DNA of 64,000 nucleotides from Maridesulfovibrio salexigens DSM 2638 (GCF_000023445.1 NC_012881.1:1741501-1805500), one strand, 5' to 3'; counted from the first letter of the stretch, positions 16,750-26,993 are shown. The notes: generated by a model not told the origin, from the sequence alone. Program-made: numbers and translations.

Positions 16750-19059
16750 ATGGAGCCAAGATCTCTCCAGTTACTTGAATTTCCGAAAGTTCTTAATGTT
16801 CTTTCCGGCCATTGTGTTTCCACATCCGGTGCAGAGGCTTGTCTTGCTCTGTCTCCCATGGACGATGCCGGTTCCATTAATTCCACAGCCCAATTTTTCA
16901 GGCAGGGTCAGAATTTCGTAAAAGAAACGGGATTCAGGCTCGGCACTTTCCCCCCGCTGGAAGGACTTTTCCAGTATCTGGTCAAGCCGAACAACGTGCT
17001 TGATGCTGATGCTCTGTATGCGCTGGTCCAGACTCTTGGTCAGGCCCGTACCCTCAAGGAAGCTCTTGAGATTGCAGAGAAGCGTGAGTGGGATACTATT
17101 CTCGAATTTCTTGAAGGTGTAAGCTGGCCCGAAAAAACTTTTTCCGGCCTCAAGCGCTGCCTTGATCAGGACGGCAATATCAAAGATGAAAGTTCCCCGG
17201 AACTTTACGATATACGCCAGTCCATTCGTTCCCTGCATCAGCGTTGTTCTAAAAAAGTACGTGATTTCATCCACGGCGAAGATATTTCCCGTTTTCTGCA
17301 GGATGATTTCATGACCATCACCAACGACCGCTATGTTCTGCCACTCAAGACAAATTTCAAAGGCCGTTTGCAAGGGATCGTTCACGACTATTCCAATACC
17401 GGTGAGACCTGTTATTTTGAGCCCATGTTCCTCGTGGAACTCAACAACTCAATGCAGGAACTCAAGCAACAGGAAAGGACTGAAGAACTCAAGATTCTGA
17501 CTTACCTGACCGGACTGGTCCGTTCGGAATATGATCAGTGCGAGGCTGCTTACGGTTTTCTGGTTGAATATGATGTTTTGCAGGCTAAGATAAATTTTGC
17601 GGATGCCGTTAAAGCTGTAGCCGTTGACGTACAGTCCGGAGCCGGCTTTGATCTCCGCGGTGCGCGCCATCCTCTGCTTGCTTCTGCAGTAGGCGGAGTA
17701 AACCCGCTCAATATTGAACTGCCTACTGATCAGAAAGTTCTTATTGTCAGTGGCGGTAACGCCGGGGGTAAAACTGTCTGCCTCAAGACTGTCGGTTTAC
17801 TTTCAGCTATGGCTTTCAGCGGAATTCCCGTTCCGGTGGAAAAAGGGTCCGTACTTCCATTATTTAAGGAAATCTTCGTTATCATGGGTGACGAGCAGTC
17901 TCTTGAAGAAAACGTAAGTACTTTTTCTGCTCAGATTCAGTCCATCAGCCGCATTTGGGATTCTATGGATTCCTCAACCCTCTTCATTCTTGATGAATTC
18001 GGTTCCGGTACTGATCCGGCTCAGGGTGCTGCTCTGGCACAGGCTGTGGTGGACGGGCTGCTTGAAAATGGTGTGACCTGTTTTGCTGCTACTCACTTTC
18101 CGGCACTTAAGACATACGCTCTGGTGACCGAAGGAGTTCGTGCGGCCAGTGTGCTGTTTGATCCTTCTACCAAGAAGCCTCTCTTCTCCCTTGCCTATGA
18201 TCAGGTCGGGGCTTCCATTGCGCTCGATGTAGCAAGAGAGCACGGATTCCCAGAGTCCTTGCTTGCAAAGGCTGAGCAGTACCTGCTCATGGAAGGTTCT
18301 GATTCCGGTTCAGTTATGAATAGGCTCAATGAGCTTGCGGTAAGCCGTGAGAAAGAGCTTGAAGAAATGGATCGCATCAAAGCCAAGCTGGAGTCCAAGC
18401 GTGCCAAGCTTGAAGAAAAATTCGAGCGGGAACGTCTTACTGTGCTTGCTGATGTTAAAAAGCAGGCTCAGAGCGTTCTTAAAGAATGGCAGGACGGCAA
18501 GATTGGCCGCAAACAGGCTCTTAAAAAACTTTCTGAAGCGCGCTCTACAATTGGCGGCGATGAAAAGCCGAAATCTGATGTAAAGCCGTTTTCCTTTGAT
18601 GATATCAAGGTCGGTAAGCCGATTCTGAATATCAGCTGGAACCGCAAGGGTGTGGTCATTGAAAAAGATGAACGCAAGAAGCGGGTGAAGGTTGATATGG
18701 ATGGCGTAGCCATGTGGATTCCCGCAGACCAGCTTGGTCCTGTCGGCAAAAAGGCTGTTCAGGAAAAAGTGCGTCAGGTTACTGAAAAAGCGGACAAGAA
18801 AGCTCCCAAGGGTGAAATGACCCTTAAGATCGACCTGCGCGGTAAGCGTGCAGATGTGGCTATAAGTGAGCTGGACCGTTTCTTTGATCAGGCACTGCTG
18901 CGTGGGGCTACTGAGCTTGAGATTGTTCATGGTCGCGGAACCGGGGCTTTGCGTCGTGAAGTGCATATTTTTCTGGACGACAATCCGGCTGTTGCTGGGT
19001 ACAGCCTTGCTCCGGAAGACCGGGGCGGCGACGGCATGACCGAGGTTGAATTAGTTTAG
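16750..19059 (+). CDS. mutS2: Endonuclease MutS2
   Basis: A MutS-family ATPase, 769 residues. The core spans about 1-500, with Walker A GGNAGGKT and Walker B LFILDEFGSGTDPAQ. A long charged coiled coil follows at about 510-610, then a KOW-like region and a C-terminal Smr nuclease domain with DLRGKRADVA and EIVHGRGTGALR. Known homologues suppress recombination or rescue collided ribosomes. The ATG at 16750 (MEPRSLQLLEFPKVL) matches the family start and has GGAA just upstream; an in-frame TTG at 16693 falls next to the preceding terminator. Its position between yqeY and dnaG is unusual compared with enterobacterial operons. Confidence 0.94.
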   Translation: MEPRSLQLLEFPKVLNVLSGHCVSTSGAEACLALSPMDDAGSINSTAQFFRQGQNFVKETGFRLGTFPPLEGLFQYLVKPNNVLDADALYALVQTLGQARTLKEALEIAEKREWDTILEFLEGVSWPEKTFSGLKRCLDQDGNIKDESSPELYDIRQSIRSLHQRCSKKVRDFIHGEDISRFLQDDFMTITNDRYVLPLKTNFKGRLQGIVHDYSNTGETCYFEPMFLVELNNSMQELKQQERTEELKILTYLTGLVRSEYDQCEAAYGFLVEYDVLQAKINFADAVKAVAVDVQSGAGFDLRGARHPLLASAVGGVNPLNIELPTDQKVLIVSGGNAGGKTVCLKTVGLLSAMAFSGIPVPVEKGSVLPLFKEIFVIMGDEQSLEENVSTFSAQIQSISRIWDSMDSSTLFILDEFGSGTDPAQGAALAQAVVDGLLENGVTCFAATHFPALKTYALVTEGVRAASVLFDPSTKKPLFSLAYDQVGASIALDVAREHGFPESLLAKAEQYLLMEGSDSGSVMNRLNELAVSREKELEEMDRIKAKLESKRAKLEEKFERERLTVLADVKKQAQSVLKEWQDGKIGRKQALKKLSEARSTIGGDEKPKSDVKPFSFDDIKVGKPILNISWNRKGVVIEKDERKKRVKVDMDGVAMWIPADQLGPVGKKAVQEKVRQVTEKADKKAPKGEMTLKIDLRGKRADVAISELDRFFDQALLRGATELEIVHGRGTGALRREVHIFLDDNPAVAGYSLAPEDRGGDGMTEVELV

Positions 19060-19158
19060 TGCAAATTATTGCAGGCCGTGCTATGGATGTTCAGGCTGCA
19101 ATGATTGTGCATTATTTCAACCGCTTCGAACTTTTTCGATGATGTTACGGAGGATTCT

Positions 19159-20898
19159 TTGGATAGAGCTGCCATAGAGGCCATCAAAGAACGCCTTGAC
19201 ATAGTCGATATCGTGCGCAGGTATGTAGAACTGAAACCTGTGTCCGGCCGCTGGATGGGACTTTGTCCTTTCCATAATGAAAAGACTGCTTCTTTCAGTG
19301 TGAATGGAGAGGAGGGTTTTTTCTATTGTTTCGGATGTCAGGCTTCGGGGGATATTTTTGATTTTTACTCCCATATTAATGGAGTGGAATTCAAGGATGC
19401 ACTTGAGCAGCTTGCAGCAGAAGCCGGGGTGGAGCTTACTCCGGGGAAAGTTGATCCTCAGGCAGCCAAGAGAAGTTCTGAACGCAAAATTTTCATGGAT
19501 ATGCATGAGCATGCAGCTAAGTATTTCAGCCGCATGCTCAAGCTTCCTGAAGGGCGTGAAGCCCGAAAATATATCGAAGGCAGAGGCATGGATACCTCTG
19601 TTATCGAATCTTTCGGTCTGGGGTGCAGTACCGATGATTGGCAGGGATTGGAAAAGTATTTGGTTTCCAAAGGTTATACAGCCGAACAGGGAGTCAAAGC
19701 CGGACTTCTTTCCCAAAATGCCAAGGGGCGCACTTATGATCGTTTTCGTGCAAGGCTGATCTTTCCCATCACAAATTTATCGGGAAGGGTTATTGCTTTT
19801 GGCGGAAGAATAATTACAAATGGAGAACCGAAGTATTTAAACAGCAGTGATACCCCTATTTATAAGAAAGGGGAGCACCTGTACGGCCTTTCAACGGCTC
19901 GGAACTCTATTGCCCGGACCAAGCGGGCCCTGCTGACCGAAGGGTACATGGATGTAATTTCTTTGCATCAGTTCGGATATACAAATTCATGCGGGGTGTT
20001 GGGGACGGCACTGACTCCGGATCAGGTTAAACGCCTTTCCGGATTCTGTTCGAAAATTGATCTCGTTTTTGACGGGGATGCTGCCGGGCTCAAAGCGGCT
20101 TTGCGCAGTACGGAAATGATTCTTACGCAGGGTGTTTCCTGCGGTGTAGTTGTTCTTCCCGACGGGGAGGACGTGGATAGCATCCTTCAGTCTCGTGGGG
20201 CGGAAGGATTTCAAGTGTTTCTGGACAAGGCCCGTGACGGTCTGGAATTCAGTCTGGAAACCTTGCAGAAGGGGTATTCACCCCGTGAAGTTATGGATTG
20301 GGCGCAGGGATTCCTGAAGAGGATGACCAGTGCGTCCTTGCGTGCGTTTTATCTGCCAAAGGTCGCCAGCGGCCTTGGAGTGGCAGAAGCGGAATTAAGG
20401 TCGGTTTTTTCCGGTGCTCTCAATGCCCCGGTCCCGCAGCAGCAGAATACGGTTCAGAGGGATCAACCCCGCGCTGCGACTCCGGTGGGTGCACAGGTTA
20501 AAGATGATAAATATTTCTTGAGGTATGCGGTAAAACATCCAGAATATGTCGTCGAATTATCGGAAAGGGGAGTAGCTCAGGTCCTGACCTCGCACTGGGG
20601 CAAAACACTGTGGTCTAAAATTGCGGCTCACAGCGGGCAGGACATCATCCCGTTACTCGATGATTCTGAAAAAAGATTCTATGCCGGTTGTCGGATGGAG
20701 GAAGCTCTCTCCGGTGAAGATCTGGAAGATGAATGGCGACATGTCTGTAGGGTAATTGCCCGGCGGCGGTACGATATGGGCCGTAAAAAGCTCACCGATG
20801 CTTTGCGCCGTGCTCAGGCTCAAGGCGATACCGAACGCGTAAACGCGTACCTCAAAGTCCTGAACGACTCTGTATGGAGGGATGATGAGCAACATTAA
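19159..20898 (+). CDS. dnaG: DNA primase
   Basis: Synthesises RNA primers at the replication fork. It has 579 residues. The zinc-binding domain is [11 protein letters not shown]...[10 protein letters not shown]. The RNA polymerase core and Toprim fold follow, with [16 protein letters not shown] (acidic metal site) and DGDAAGLKA. The C-terminal third (about 430-579) is the helicase-interaction region. I chose the TTG at 19159 because GGAGG sits five bases upstream and [18 protein letters not shown] is the standard family N-terminus. It overlaps rpoD by 14 bases. Confidence 0.95.
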   Translation: MDRAAIEAIKERLDIVDIVRRYVELKPVSGRWMGLCPFHNEKTASFSVNGEEGFFYCFGCQASGDIFDFYSHINGVEFKDALEQLAAEAGVELTPGKVDPQAAKRSSERKIFMDMHEHAAKYFSRMLKLPEGREARKYIEGRGMDTSVIESFGLGCSTDDWQGLEKYLVSKGYTAEQGVKAGLLSQNAKGRTYDRFRARLIFPITNLSGRVIAFGGRIITNGEPKYLNSSDTPIYKKGEHLYGLSTARNSIARTKRALLTEGYMDVISLHQFGYTNSCGVLGTALTPDQVKRLSGFCSKIDLVFDGDAAGLKAALRSTEMILTQGVSCGVVVLPDGEDVDSILQSRGAEGFQVFLDKARDGLEFSLETLQKGYSPREVMDWAQGFLKRMTSASLRAFYLPKVASGLGVAEAELRSVFSGALNAPVPQQQNTVQRDQPRAATPVGAQVKDDKYFLRYAVKHPEYVVELSERGVAQVLTSHWGKTLWSKIAAHSGQDIIPLLDDSEKRFYAGCRMEEALSGEDLEDEWRHVCRVIARRRYDMGRKKLTDALRRAQAQGDTERVNAYLKVLNDSVWRDDEQH

Positions 20899-22642
20899 GG
20901 ATATTCAGGCGATTAAAACTCTGATTTCCGAAGGTAAGAAACAGGGATTTCTGACCTTTGAACAGCTGGGTAAGGCTCTGCCTGCCGAGTTCAACAAGTC
21001 TGATCAGCTTGATGATGTAATCAAGATTTTCGACCAGTTGAATATTGCAATCGTCAACACACCCGAAGACGGCAAAAAGATTATGGATGCCGGGGTGGAT
21101 AATGATGATGACATTGATCTCACTGAAAGCGAAGAGGAAAGCGTAGATTACGTTTCCCGTTCCACCGATCCCGTGCGCATGTATCTGCGTGAAATGGGTG
21201 CGGTAGGTCTTCTGGACCGTGAGGGCGAGGTTGTCATCGCAAAGAAAATTGAAAACGGCGAGATGGACGTTCTTTATGCACTGGTTGAAATACCGGTTGC
21301 AATCGAAGAACTCATCAGCGTCGGTGAAGACCTTGACGAATCACGCATCAAGCTGAAGGACGTCGTTAAAACCATTGAGGAAGACGACCCCAGTGAAGAT
21401 GAGATGAACCAGCGTCAGCGTGTTATCTTTCTGCTGGACGAAGTTAAGAAGCTTTACGACAAAAAAAGAGACCTTTATTACAAGCTCGATGATTGCGCCA
21501 CCCTCGAAAAGAAGGTCGCCAAACAGCAGAACGAGATTGTAAATTATAAGACTGAAATCGTTGAAAGACTTCGTGATATTAAAATCGAGAAGACTCTCAT
21601 CGACCAGATTATTGAAACCGTGGGTGACTACGTAAGGCAGATGCATAACTGCCAGCGTGACCTTTCCGCGTATATTCTCTCCACTGGTAAAACCCAGCAG
21701 GAGATTAAAGATCTGTTCAAGCAGATTGATGATCGTGAAATTAATCCTGTTGCCGCTTCTGATGAACTCGGCATGACAGTGGATGAGCTTTTCTCATTTA
21801 AAGAAATGATTTCCGGTAAGATGGAAATTCTGGTTCGTCTACAGGATAAATGTTGCCACAATGTGCATGAGCTTGAAGAAGTACTCTGGCGTATCAAGCA
21901 CGGCAACCGCAGTGCAATGCGTGCTAAGCAGGAGCTTATTCGCGCCAACCTGCGTCTCGTTGTCTCTATTGCCAAGAAGTACACTAACCGCGGGCTGCAG
22001 TTCCTTGACCTGATTCAGGAAGGTAACATCGGTCTGATGAAGGCGGTAGATAAGTTCGAATACCAGCGTGGTTACAAGTTCTCCACTTATGCAACCTGGT
22101 GGATCAGACAGGCCATCACCCGCGCAATTGCGGACCAGGCCCGTACCATCCGTATTCCGGTTCATATGATTGAGACCATTAACAAGCTGATCCGTACTTC
22201 CCGTTACCTTGTACAGGAACTGGGCCGTGATCCTTCTCCGGAAGAAATCGCTGAGCGTATGGATTATCCGCTGGAAAAAGTTAAAAAAGTACTCAAGATT
22301 GCCAAGGAACCCATTTCCCTTGAAACACCTATCGGTGATGAAGAGGATTCGAGTCTCGGCGATTTTATTGAAGATAAGAAGGCCGCAGCGCCTGCCGAAG
22401 AGGTGGTCAGCACCAAACTGGGCGAGCAGATTGCGACCGTTCTTTCCGATCTTACTCCTCGTGAGGAGCAGGTTCTGCGTAAGCGTTTCGGTATCGGCGA
22501 AAAGTCCGATCATACTCTTGAAGAGGTTGGTAAGCTTTTCAACGTAACCCGTGAGCGTATCAGGCAGATTGAGGCAAAAGCCTTAAGAAAGCTGCGTCAT
22601 CCTGTTCGCAGCGCATTACTGCGTTCTTACTACGAAAATTAA
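20885..22642 (+). CDS. rpoD: RNA polymerase sigma factor RpoD (sigma-70)
   Basis: The primary sigma factor, 585 residues. Region 1.1 lies at about 3-80, region 1.2 at about 95-125 ([11 protein letters not shown]), and a long acidic non-conserved region follows. Region 2 carries [20 protein letters not shown] and [19 protein letters not shown]. Region 3 includes [13 protein letters not shown]. Region 4 has the helix-turn-helix [20 protein letters not shown]. Two ATGs occur in tandem; the second (20885) has better spacing to GGAGG. It is the last gene of the operon, translationally coupled to dnaG and followed by a clear terminator. Confidence 0.97.
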   Translation: MSNIKDIQAIKTLISEGKKQGFLTFEQLGKALPAEFNKSDQLDDVIKIFDQLNIAIVNTPEDGKKIMDAGVDNDDDIDLTESEEESVDYVSRSTDPVRMYLREMGAVGLLDREGEVVIAKKIENGEMDVLYALVEIPVAIEELISVGEDLDESRIKLKDVVKTIEEDDPSEDEMNQRQRVIFLLDEVKKLYDKKRDLYYKLDDCATLEKKVAKQQNEIVNYKTEIVERLRDIKIEKTLIDQIIETVGDYVRQMHNCQRDLSAYILSTGKTQQEIKDLFKQIDDREINPVAASDELGMTVDELFSFKEMISGKMEILVRLQDKCCHNVHELEEVLWRIKHGNRSAMRAKQELIRANLRLVVSIAKKYTNRGLQFLDLIQEGNIGLMKAVDKFEYQRGYKFSTYATWWIRQAITRAIADQARTIRIPVHMIETINKLIRTSRYLVQELGRDPSPEEIAERMDYPLEKVKKVLKIAKEPISLETPIGDEEDSSLGDFIEDKKAAAPAEEVVSTKLGEQIATVLSDLTPREEQVLRKRFGIGEKSDHTLEEVGKLFNVTRERIRQIEAKALRKLRHPVRSALLRSYYEN

Positions 22643-22651
22643 AAATAAGAG

Positions 22652-22684
22652 AGCGGTACGGATTGTTGTCCGTGCCGCTTTTTT
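22652..22684 (+). terminator. Rho-independent terminator of rpoD
   Basis: AGCGGTACGGA/TCCGTGCCGCT (one G-U) with a six-base loop, then TTTTTT. Confidence 0.95.
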
Positions 22685-22702
22685 ATATGATGGAGAGACA
22701 GC

Positions 22703-22820
22703 AAGCCTCTGATTCTGTGGGAAGGATCAGATGCGGGGCATTTATTTACCTTTACGCGAGGTAGGAATAGTGAGGTTCCGGCTCCGGCTGTCCCTGTGTG
22801 CCGATTTTAGTGTCAGGCTT
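22703..22820 (+). promoter_or_regulatory. Structured leader before cbiB, possibly cobalamin-responsive
   Basis: A region closed by AAGCC..TGA (22703-) and TCAGGCTT (22813-22820), holding internal hairpins CTGAT/ATCAG and TACCT/AGGTA. The stretch AGGTAGGAATAGTGAGG TTCCGGC...GGCTGTCCC followed by AGTGTCAGGC loosely resembles the order of conserved blocks in cobalamin riboswitches (GGGAA, GGTGAAA-TCC, GCTGTCCC, AGTCAGG). The diagnostic GACCTGCC end of the B12 box is absent. The downstream gene is in cobalamin synthesis. No coding sequence is seen in 22685-22927. Confidence 0.3.
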
Positions 22821-22927
22821 ATTAAATTCATGGATATGAATTCGCTTAAACTAAGTACGAATTTATTTTAAGTGTGCCGCACTGATTATCCCGGCCAAAC
22901 GCTTTAAGATTTGAGGATAAATATCTG

Positions 22928-23887
22928 ATGGACAATTCTACTGTTTTGTTTCTTGTACCTGTTATTGCACTTGTCCTTGATCTCGTTTTAGGAGATCCCA
23001 AGTGGTTCCCCCATCCCGTGCGCTATATCGGTATGGCTCTCGACAAGTACAAAAACTGGGTTTTCTCCACCGGCATGTCCCGTAAAATTATGGGCGGTGT
23101 AGGTGTACTGGTTTTCGCTATAGTGGTCTGGAGTGTACTCAAGATTTTTCTGGCAATCCCCTTCGTTGGCGTACTGATCGCGCTTTATCTTGCTTACGCA
23201 GGTCTTGCTCTTGGCTCCCTGCTCAGTGAGCACAAAAATGCAGCAGCAATGCTGGATAGCGGCAGAATCGAAGATGCCCGTAAAGCAATTGCTGAACTGG
23301 TAAGTCGTGATGTATCCGAACTGGATGAAAATGGTCTTCGTAAGGCTCTTGCTGAATCCACCAGCGAAAACCTGAATGACGGTTTCGTTGCTCCCTTCTT
23401 CTACCTCGTAGTTACCGGTCCTGCCGGCATGTGGGTTTACAAAACCATCTCCACCATGGATTCCATGTGGGGCTACAAGAATGAAGAATTCAAGGAATTC
23501 GGTTACTACGCAGCCAAGGCTGACGATGTACTGGCTTTCATTCCTGCACGCATCACCGGTTTCATGATGCTGGCAGCAGGCCGTATTATGAAGCTTGATT
23601 GGGAATCCGCTTACGATAATCTCATCGAAGATGCTAATAAGACCGAAAGCCCCAACGCTGGTTGGTCCATGGCTCCCGCTGCATGGCTGCTTGGTGCTTC
23701 CATGGGCGGCAAGGCTGTATACTTCGGTGAAGAAAAAGAAAAGCCCGTTATCGGCCCTGAAGGTGGTGAATGGACTTCTCTGAAATTGAAGAGACTCGGT
23801 GCTCTGGTAATGACCACCGCAATCTTCTCCGCTGTTCTGCTCGACATTTACTTTGTAATGGTCTGGGCTTCCGGCGCAGTTCACTAA
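22928..23887 (+). CDS. cbiB: Adenosylcobinamide-phosphate synthase CbiB/CobD
   Basis: A membrane enzyme of cobalamin synthesis that attaches the aminopropanol(-phosphate) arm to adenosylcobyric acid. It has 319 residues and about four to five hydrophobic segments. Family motifs: DLVLGDPKWFPHPVRYIG near the N-terminus, ALAESTSENLNDGFVAPFFY, TMDSMWGYKNEEFKEFGYYAAKADDV, FIPARIT and ESPNAGWSMAPAAW. GAGGA precedes the ATG. It stands alone between two terminators with a 240-base structured leader. No other cob/cbi genes are in the window. Confidence 0.93.
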   Translation: MDNSTVLFLVPVIALVLDLVLGDPKWFPHPVRYIGMALDKYKNWVFSTGMSRKIMGGVGVLVFAIVVWSVLKIFLAIPFVGVLIALYLAYAGLALGSLLSEHKNAAAMLDSGRIEDARKAIAELVSRDVSELDENGLRKALAESTSENLNDGFVAPFFYLVVTGPAGMWVYKTISTMDSMWGYKNEEFKEFGYYAAKADDVLAFIPARITGFMMLAAGRIMKLDWESAYDNLIEDANKTESPNAGWSMAPAAWLLGASMGGKAVYFGEEKEKPVIGPEGGEWTSLKLKRLGALVMTTAIFSAVLLDIYFVMVWASGAVH

Positions 23888-23914
23888 AAATCAATCGGCT
23901 TTAAGCTGACTTTG

Positions 23915-23946
23915 AACCGGAATCCCGTATGGGGTTCCGGTTTTTT
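23915..23946 (+). terminator. Rho-independent terminator of cbiB
   Basis: AACCGGAATCCC/GGGGTTCCGGTT stem with a short loop, followed by TTTTTT. Confidence 0.93.
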
Positions 23947-24052
23947 ATTTGATCTCATAGTTCTTATAAACTTCCGACTCCATATCTTCTTGATTTTTAC
24001 CCTACACAAATGGTTCTAAACCGTATAAAAGAATACAAAAATGGAGCCTTTT

Positions 24053-26035
24053 ATGTTGCGGGATTCATATAGAAATCGTTTTGTGCTGGGGATTTTGGTT
24101 TTGGCCATCTGTGCTTTTGCCGGGGCTGCTTTTTACGCCTTTAATTCATCTCTTTTGAAGCCTGATAATTCCTATCTGGCCGCGCATCCCAAAGCCCGCT
24201 GGATCAAGCTAGACCTGCCTTTTCGACTTAATGCCCGTAATAATGGTTCTGAAATGACCCTTTTTCGCCGCAAATTCGATCTTAAAGATCGTATGGATAT
24301 TCGTTTGCATCTGAAGGCTTTCCGCGGAGCCGGTATCTGGCTGGACGGTATGCCTATGCGAAAATTTGATGGGAATATGCAAAAATGGCGTGAAGGCATT
24401 GCACTTGATCTGCCAGATCTTGCTGCTGGAAAACATGAGTTGAAAATTGCGGTCATTAATGAAAATGCACATCCGGCTTTGTTGCTGTGGGCAGAATATT
24501 CCGGTTCTGCGGCTTTAAATCTCTCTACTCCTGATGGCTGGGAAGCCAGTCGCGATGATTTTGTCTGGAATCCAGCCGCAGATGTTGCGAAACCGGGCAG
24601 GCTGCAAATCGCCAACGGTTTTGAACGGTCAGATCAAGCTTTGTTGGCATCTTTGCCTCTAATGTTGCCTTTGTTTTTGCTCGGGGCAGGTTTTGTCTGG
24701 ATGCGCGAGAGCGGCAGGGGGCCTGCATTCGTTCGCAGCTTTGATTTTTCTCCCGCACAATTCAGGTTTTTTCTTCTCGGATTATGGGCGGTCATGGCGT
24801 TTAATAATTTTCATGATCTACCGCTTAAGCTTGGTATGGATTCAGTCGGGCATTTCAAATATATTGAGTACGTTGCGGAGAACTATAGGCTGCCCAGTCC
24901 GCTAGAAGGGTGGCAGATGTTTCAGCCTCCGCTTTACTACATTATTTCCGCCGTATTTTATAAATTTTTGCTCCTGATCATGGACGTTGAAAGTGCTCTT
25001 TATTGGTTGCGCCTTATTCCGCTGGCCTGTGGCGCGATCCTGATTGAAATCTGCTACAGATGTGCTGTTAAGGCTTTTGATAAAAACTGTTCCGCTCAGA
25101 TCGGGGCAACGTTGATCGGCGGATTCCTGCCTATGAATTTTGCGATGGGCCAGTTCTGGGGAAATGAGCCTCTTGCGGCTGTCTTTTCCGCACTGACCAT
25201 CCTGATGTGTCTGACCATCCTTAAAGAGCGTGACAGACGAAATCTAAAGGATTTTACTCTATTTGGTTTTTATCTCGGCTTGGCCATTTTGAGCAAAGCG
25301 ACCTGTACGCTTTTAATACCACTGGTCCTCTTTTTTGTTCTTTTGCCGCTAATGGCAGCGAAAAGTGATTCCTCAAATGAAAAACTCAGCTGTATCAGGG
25401 GAGTTCTTCTGACTTTGATAACAACCTCAGTGATCGGCGGTTGGTATTATCTGCGGAATTGGCTCAGTTACGGTAAACCGTTTGTCGGCGGCTGGGATAA
25501 GATTCGTGAGATAAGCTGGTGGCAGGATCACGGCTATCGTATCTGGGAGCATTTCACCAGTTTCGGAAGTGCTGTCATCAAGCCCGTTTACTCGACAGTT
25601 AATGGGATCTGGGACGGACTTTATTCTACCCTCTGGTTGGATGCCAATCTTAGTGGAATGAGTAAATTTACTAGCAGACCGCAGTGGGATGATCAGTTGA
25701 TGATGGCGACCGCATTGTTGGCTTTAGTCCCTTCAATTATGATTCTGGCTGGGATAGGGAGAACATTTTCTAAGCCTGTACGGTCTGTTTTTAATGGAAA
25801 TATGTTTCTTGCAGCGTGCATCGTGGTCTACTTTACTGCCGAAGCGTATCTTTATCTCAATTTACCCATCTACAGCACAGCAAAGGCAAGCTACACTCTC
25901 GGCCTGTTGCCGTGTTATGGCATTCTCGCCATGACAGGCATTAAACCATTGCTGGATAATATCTATATTAAGTCGGCGCTGTGCGGTTTTCTAACTGTCT
26001 GGGGAACGACAATCTACCTGACTTATTTTGTGTAA
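24053..26035 (+). CDS. GT-C type membrane glycosyltransferase with periplasmic N-terminal domain
   Basis: A 660-residue integral membrane protein. TM1 lies at about 9-29, then a soluble region at about 35-185 with beta-sandwich character (FRRKFDLKDRMDIRLHLKAF, GAGIWLDG). About ten further membrane helices run from about 190 on. An acidic loop motif (LKLGMDSVGHFKYIEYV) follows the second helix, resembling the catalytic DD/DE loop of ArnT/PMT-like enzymes; this suggests polyprenyl-sugar transfer outside the cytosol (inference). I chose the ATG at 24053 because GGAG lies six bases upstream; the ATG at 24041 has no ribosome site. The acceptor is unknown. It is monocistronic. Confidence 0.7.
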   Translation: MLRDSYRNRFVLGILVLAICAFAGAAFYAFNSSLLKPDNSYLAAHPKARWIKLDLPFRLNARNNGSEMTLFRRKFDLKDRMDIRLHLKAFRGAGIWLDGMPMRKFDGNMQKWREGIALDLPDLAAGKHELKIAVINENAHPALLLWAEYSGSAALNLSTPDGWEASRDDFVWNPAADVAKPGRLQIANGFERSDQALLASLPLMLPLFLLGAGFVWMRESGRGPAFVRSFDFSPAQFRFFLLGLWAVMAFNNFHDLPLKLGMDSVGHFKYIEYVAENYRLPSPLEGWQMFQPPLYYIISAVFYKFLLLIMDVESALYWLRLIPLACGAILIEICYRCAVKAFDKNCSAQIGATLIGGFLPMNFAMGQFWGNEPLAAVFSALTILMCLTILKERDRRNLKDFTLFGFYLGLAILSKATCTLLIPLVLFFVLLPLMAAKSDSSNEKLSCIRGVLLTLITTSVIGGWYYLRNWLSYGKPFVGGWDKIREISWWQDHGYRIWEHFTSFGSAVIKPVYSTVNGIWDGLYSTLWLDANLSGMSKFTSRPQWDDQLMMATALLALVPSIMILAGIGRTFSKPVRSVFNGNMFLAACIVVYFTAEAYLYLNLPIYSTAKASYTLGLLPCYGILAMTGIKPLLDNIYIKSALCGFLTVWGTTIYLTYFV

Positions 26036-26038
26036 AAG

Positions 26039-26072
26039 AAAATGGCGACTTGAAAATCAAGCCGCCATTTTA
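26039..26072 (+). terminator. Terminator after the glycosyltransferase gene
   Basis: AAAATGGCGaCTTGA/TCAAGcCGCCATTTT with a three-base loop. A-tract and T-tract on both sides make it potentially bidirectional. Confidence 0.85.
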
Positions 26073-26090
26073 ATTCAATATGTACGCCTT

Positions 26091-26185
26091 TCGAAGCTAC
26101 TCCAATTTTAAACTACTAATAGTTTTTTGGATTCTTAAACACTTTTTTAAAAAAGGTTTAAGTCCTCAGAGATCCGCCGGAGGCA
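26091..26185. repeat. Dispersed hairpin repeat, copy B
   Basis: CGAAGCTAC at 26092, then AGTTTTTTGGATTCTTAAAC, a degenerate CTTTTTTAAAAAAGG hairpin, TTTAAGTCCTCAGAGATCC and the conserved GCCGGAGGCA. The end is three bases from the proC stop codon. Read on the minus strand it lies in the proC 3' untranslated region. Confidence 0.8.
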
Positions 26186-26188
26186 TTC

Positions 26189-26992
26189 TTATTTTTTCCC
26201 GAGTTCAACACTCCGCTCATAGCTCTGACGCACCGCATCAATAATATTGGCGCGGGTGGCAGTACGGTCCAGATGGATGAGGGCTTTAACGGTAGTTCCT
26301 CCGGGGGAGGTTACCATTTCACGAAGCTGGCTGACGTGGAATTTGCTTTCCTGAGCCAGCTTGGTGGAGCCTTCAAACAGCTTGTTGACCATGGATGTTG
26401 CCTGTTCGCGGGGCAATCCAAGTTCAACGGCGGATTCGACCATGGCTTCGATGAAGTAGAAGACATAAGCGGGACCGGACCCGATCACCCCGGTAAATGC
26501 ATCAAACTGGCTTTCTGCCAGCGCGTAAACATCACCGAGAGGGGTGAACATTTCGCGGGTGAAGTTTGCCTGTTCATCGCTAAGGTGGTTGTCGTCAAGG
26601 CATACTGCAAACACACCCGCATTTACCAGTGCGGGAGTGTTGGGCATTACCCGGACAACAGGGCAGCGGTTTTCGCAGAAGTCCTTCAGTTTTTGTACAG
26701 TCAGGCCTGCTGCAATGGAAATAATGCATTTGGACTCGGTGAGTTCAGGTGCAATATCTTCCAGAACTGCGGGAGCGTGCTGTGGTTTGACCGCCAGCAC
26801 GATGAAGTCGGATTCCTTGGCTAGATCGCGGGGAGTCTCACATTGAATGAGCCCGGTTTCTTCGGCAAGGGCATTCAGTGCCGTTTTGTTCAGGTCGGAA
26901 CCAAGCAGGTTGATGCTGTCATCGCCAGCCATTCCTCTGATTATGGCGGCGCCCATGTTGCCTGTGCCGATAAATCCAACTTTTTTAGTCAT
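26189..26992 (-). CDS. proC: Pyrroline-5-carboxylate reductase
   Basis: The last step of proline synthesis, using NAD(P)H. It has 267 residues. The N-terminal Rossmann motif is GFIGTGNMGAAIIRGM, followed by FIVLAVKPQHAP, the conserved VVRVMPNTPALVNAG, and the family signature near the C-terminus ATSMVNKLFEGSTKLAQES...LREMVTSPGGTTVKAL. It is immediately downstream of ndk (one base) and probably in the same transcript. Repeat copy B begins right after its stop. Confidence 0.96.
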   Translation of the reverse strand: MTKKVGFIGTGNMGAAIIRGMAGDDSINLLGSDLNKTALNALAEETGLIQCETPRDLAKESDFIVLAVKPQHAPAVLEDIAPELTESKCIISIAAGLTVQKLKDFCENRCPVVRVMPNTPALVNAGVFAVCLDDNHLSDEQANFTREMFTPLGDVYALAESQFDAFTGVIGSGPAYVFYFIEAMVESAVELGLPREQATSMVNKLFEGSTKLAQESKFHVSQLREMVTSPGGTTVKALIHLDRTATRANIIDAVRQSYERSVELGKK

Positions 26993-26993
26993 A

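Noticed and set aside
22685-22927. A tRNA or a classical B12-box riboswitch
   Set aside because: No T-loop GGTTCGAATCC-type sequence and no GACCTGCC block. It is kept only as a low-confidence structured leader.
22988-23884. A long open frame antisense to cbiB
   Set aside because: cbiB motifs are unambiguous and the antisense product is low-complexity in Cys/His/Gly.
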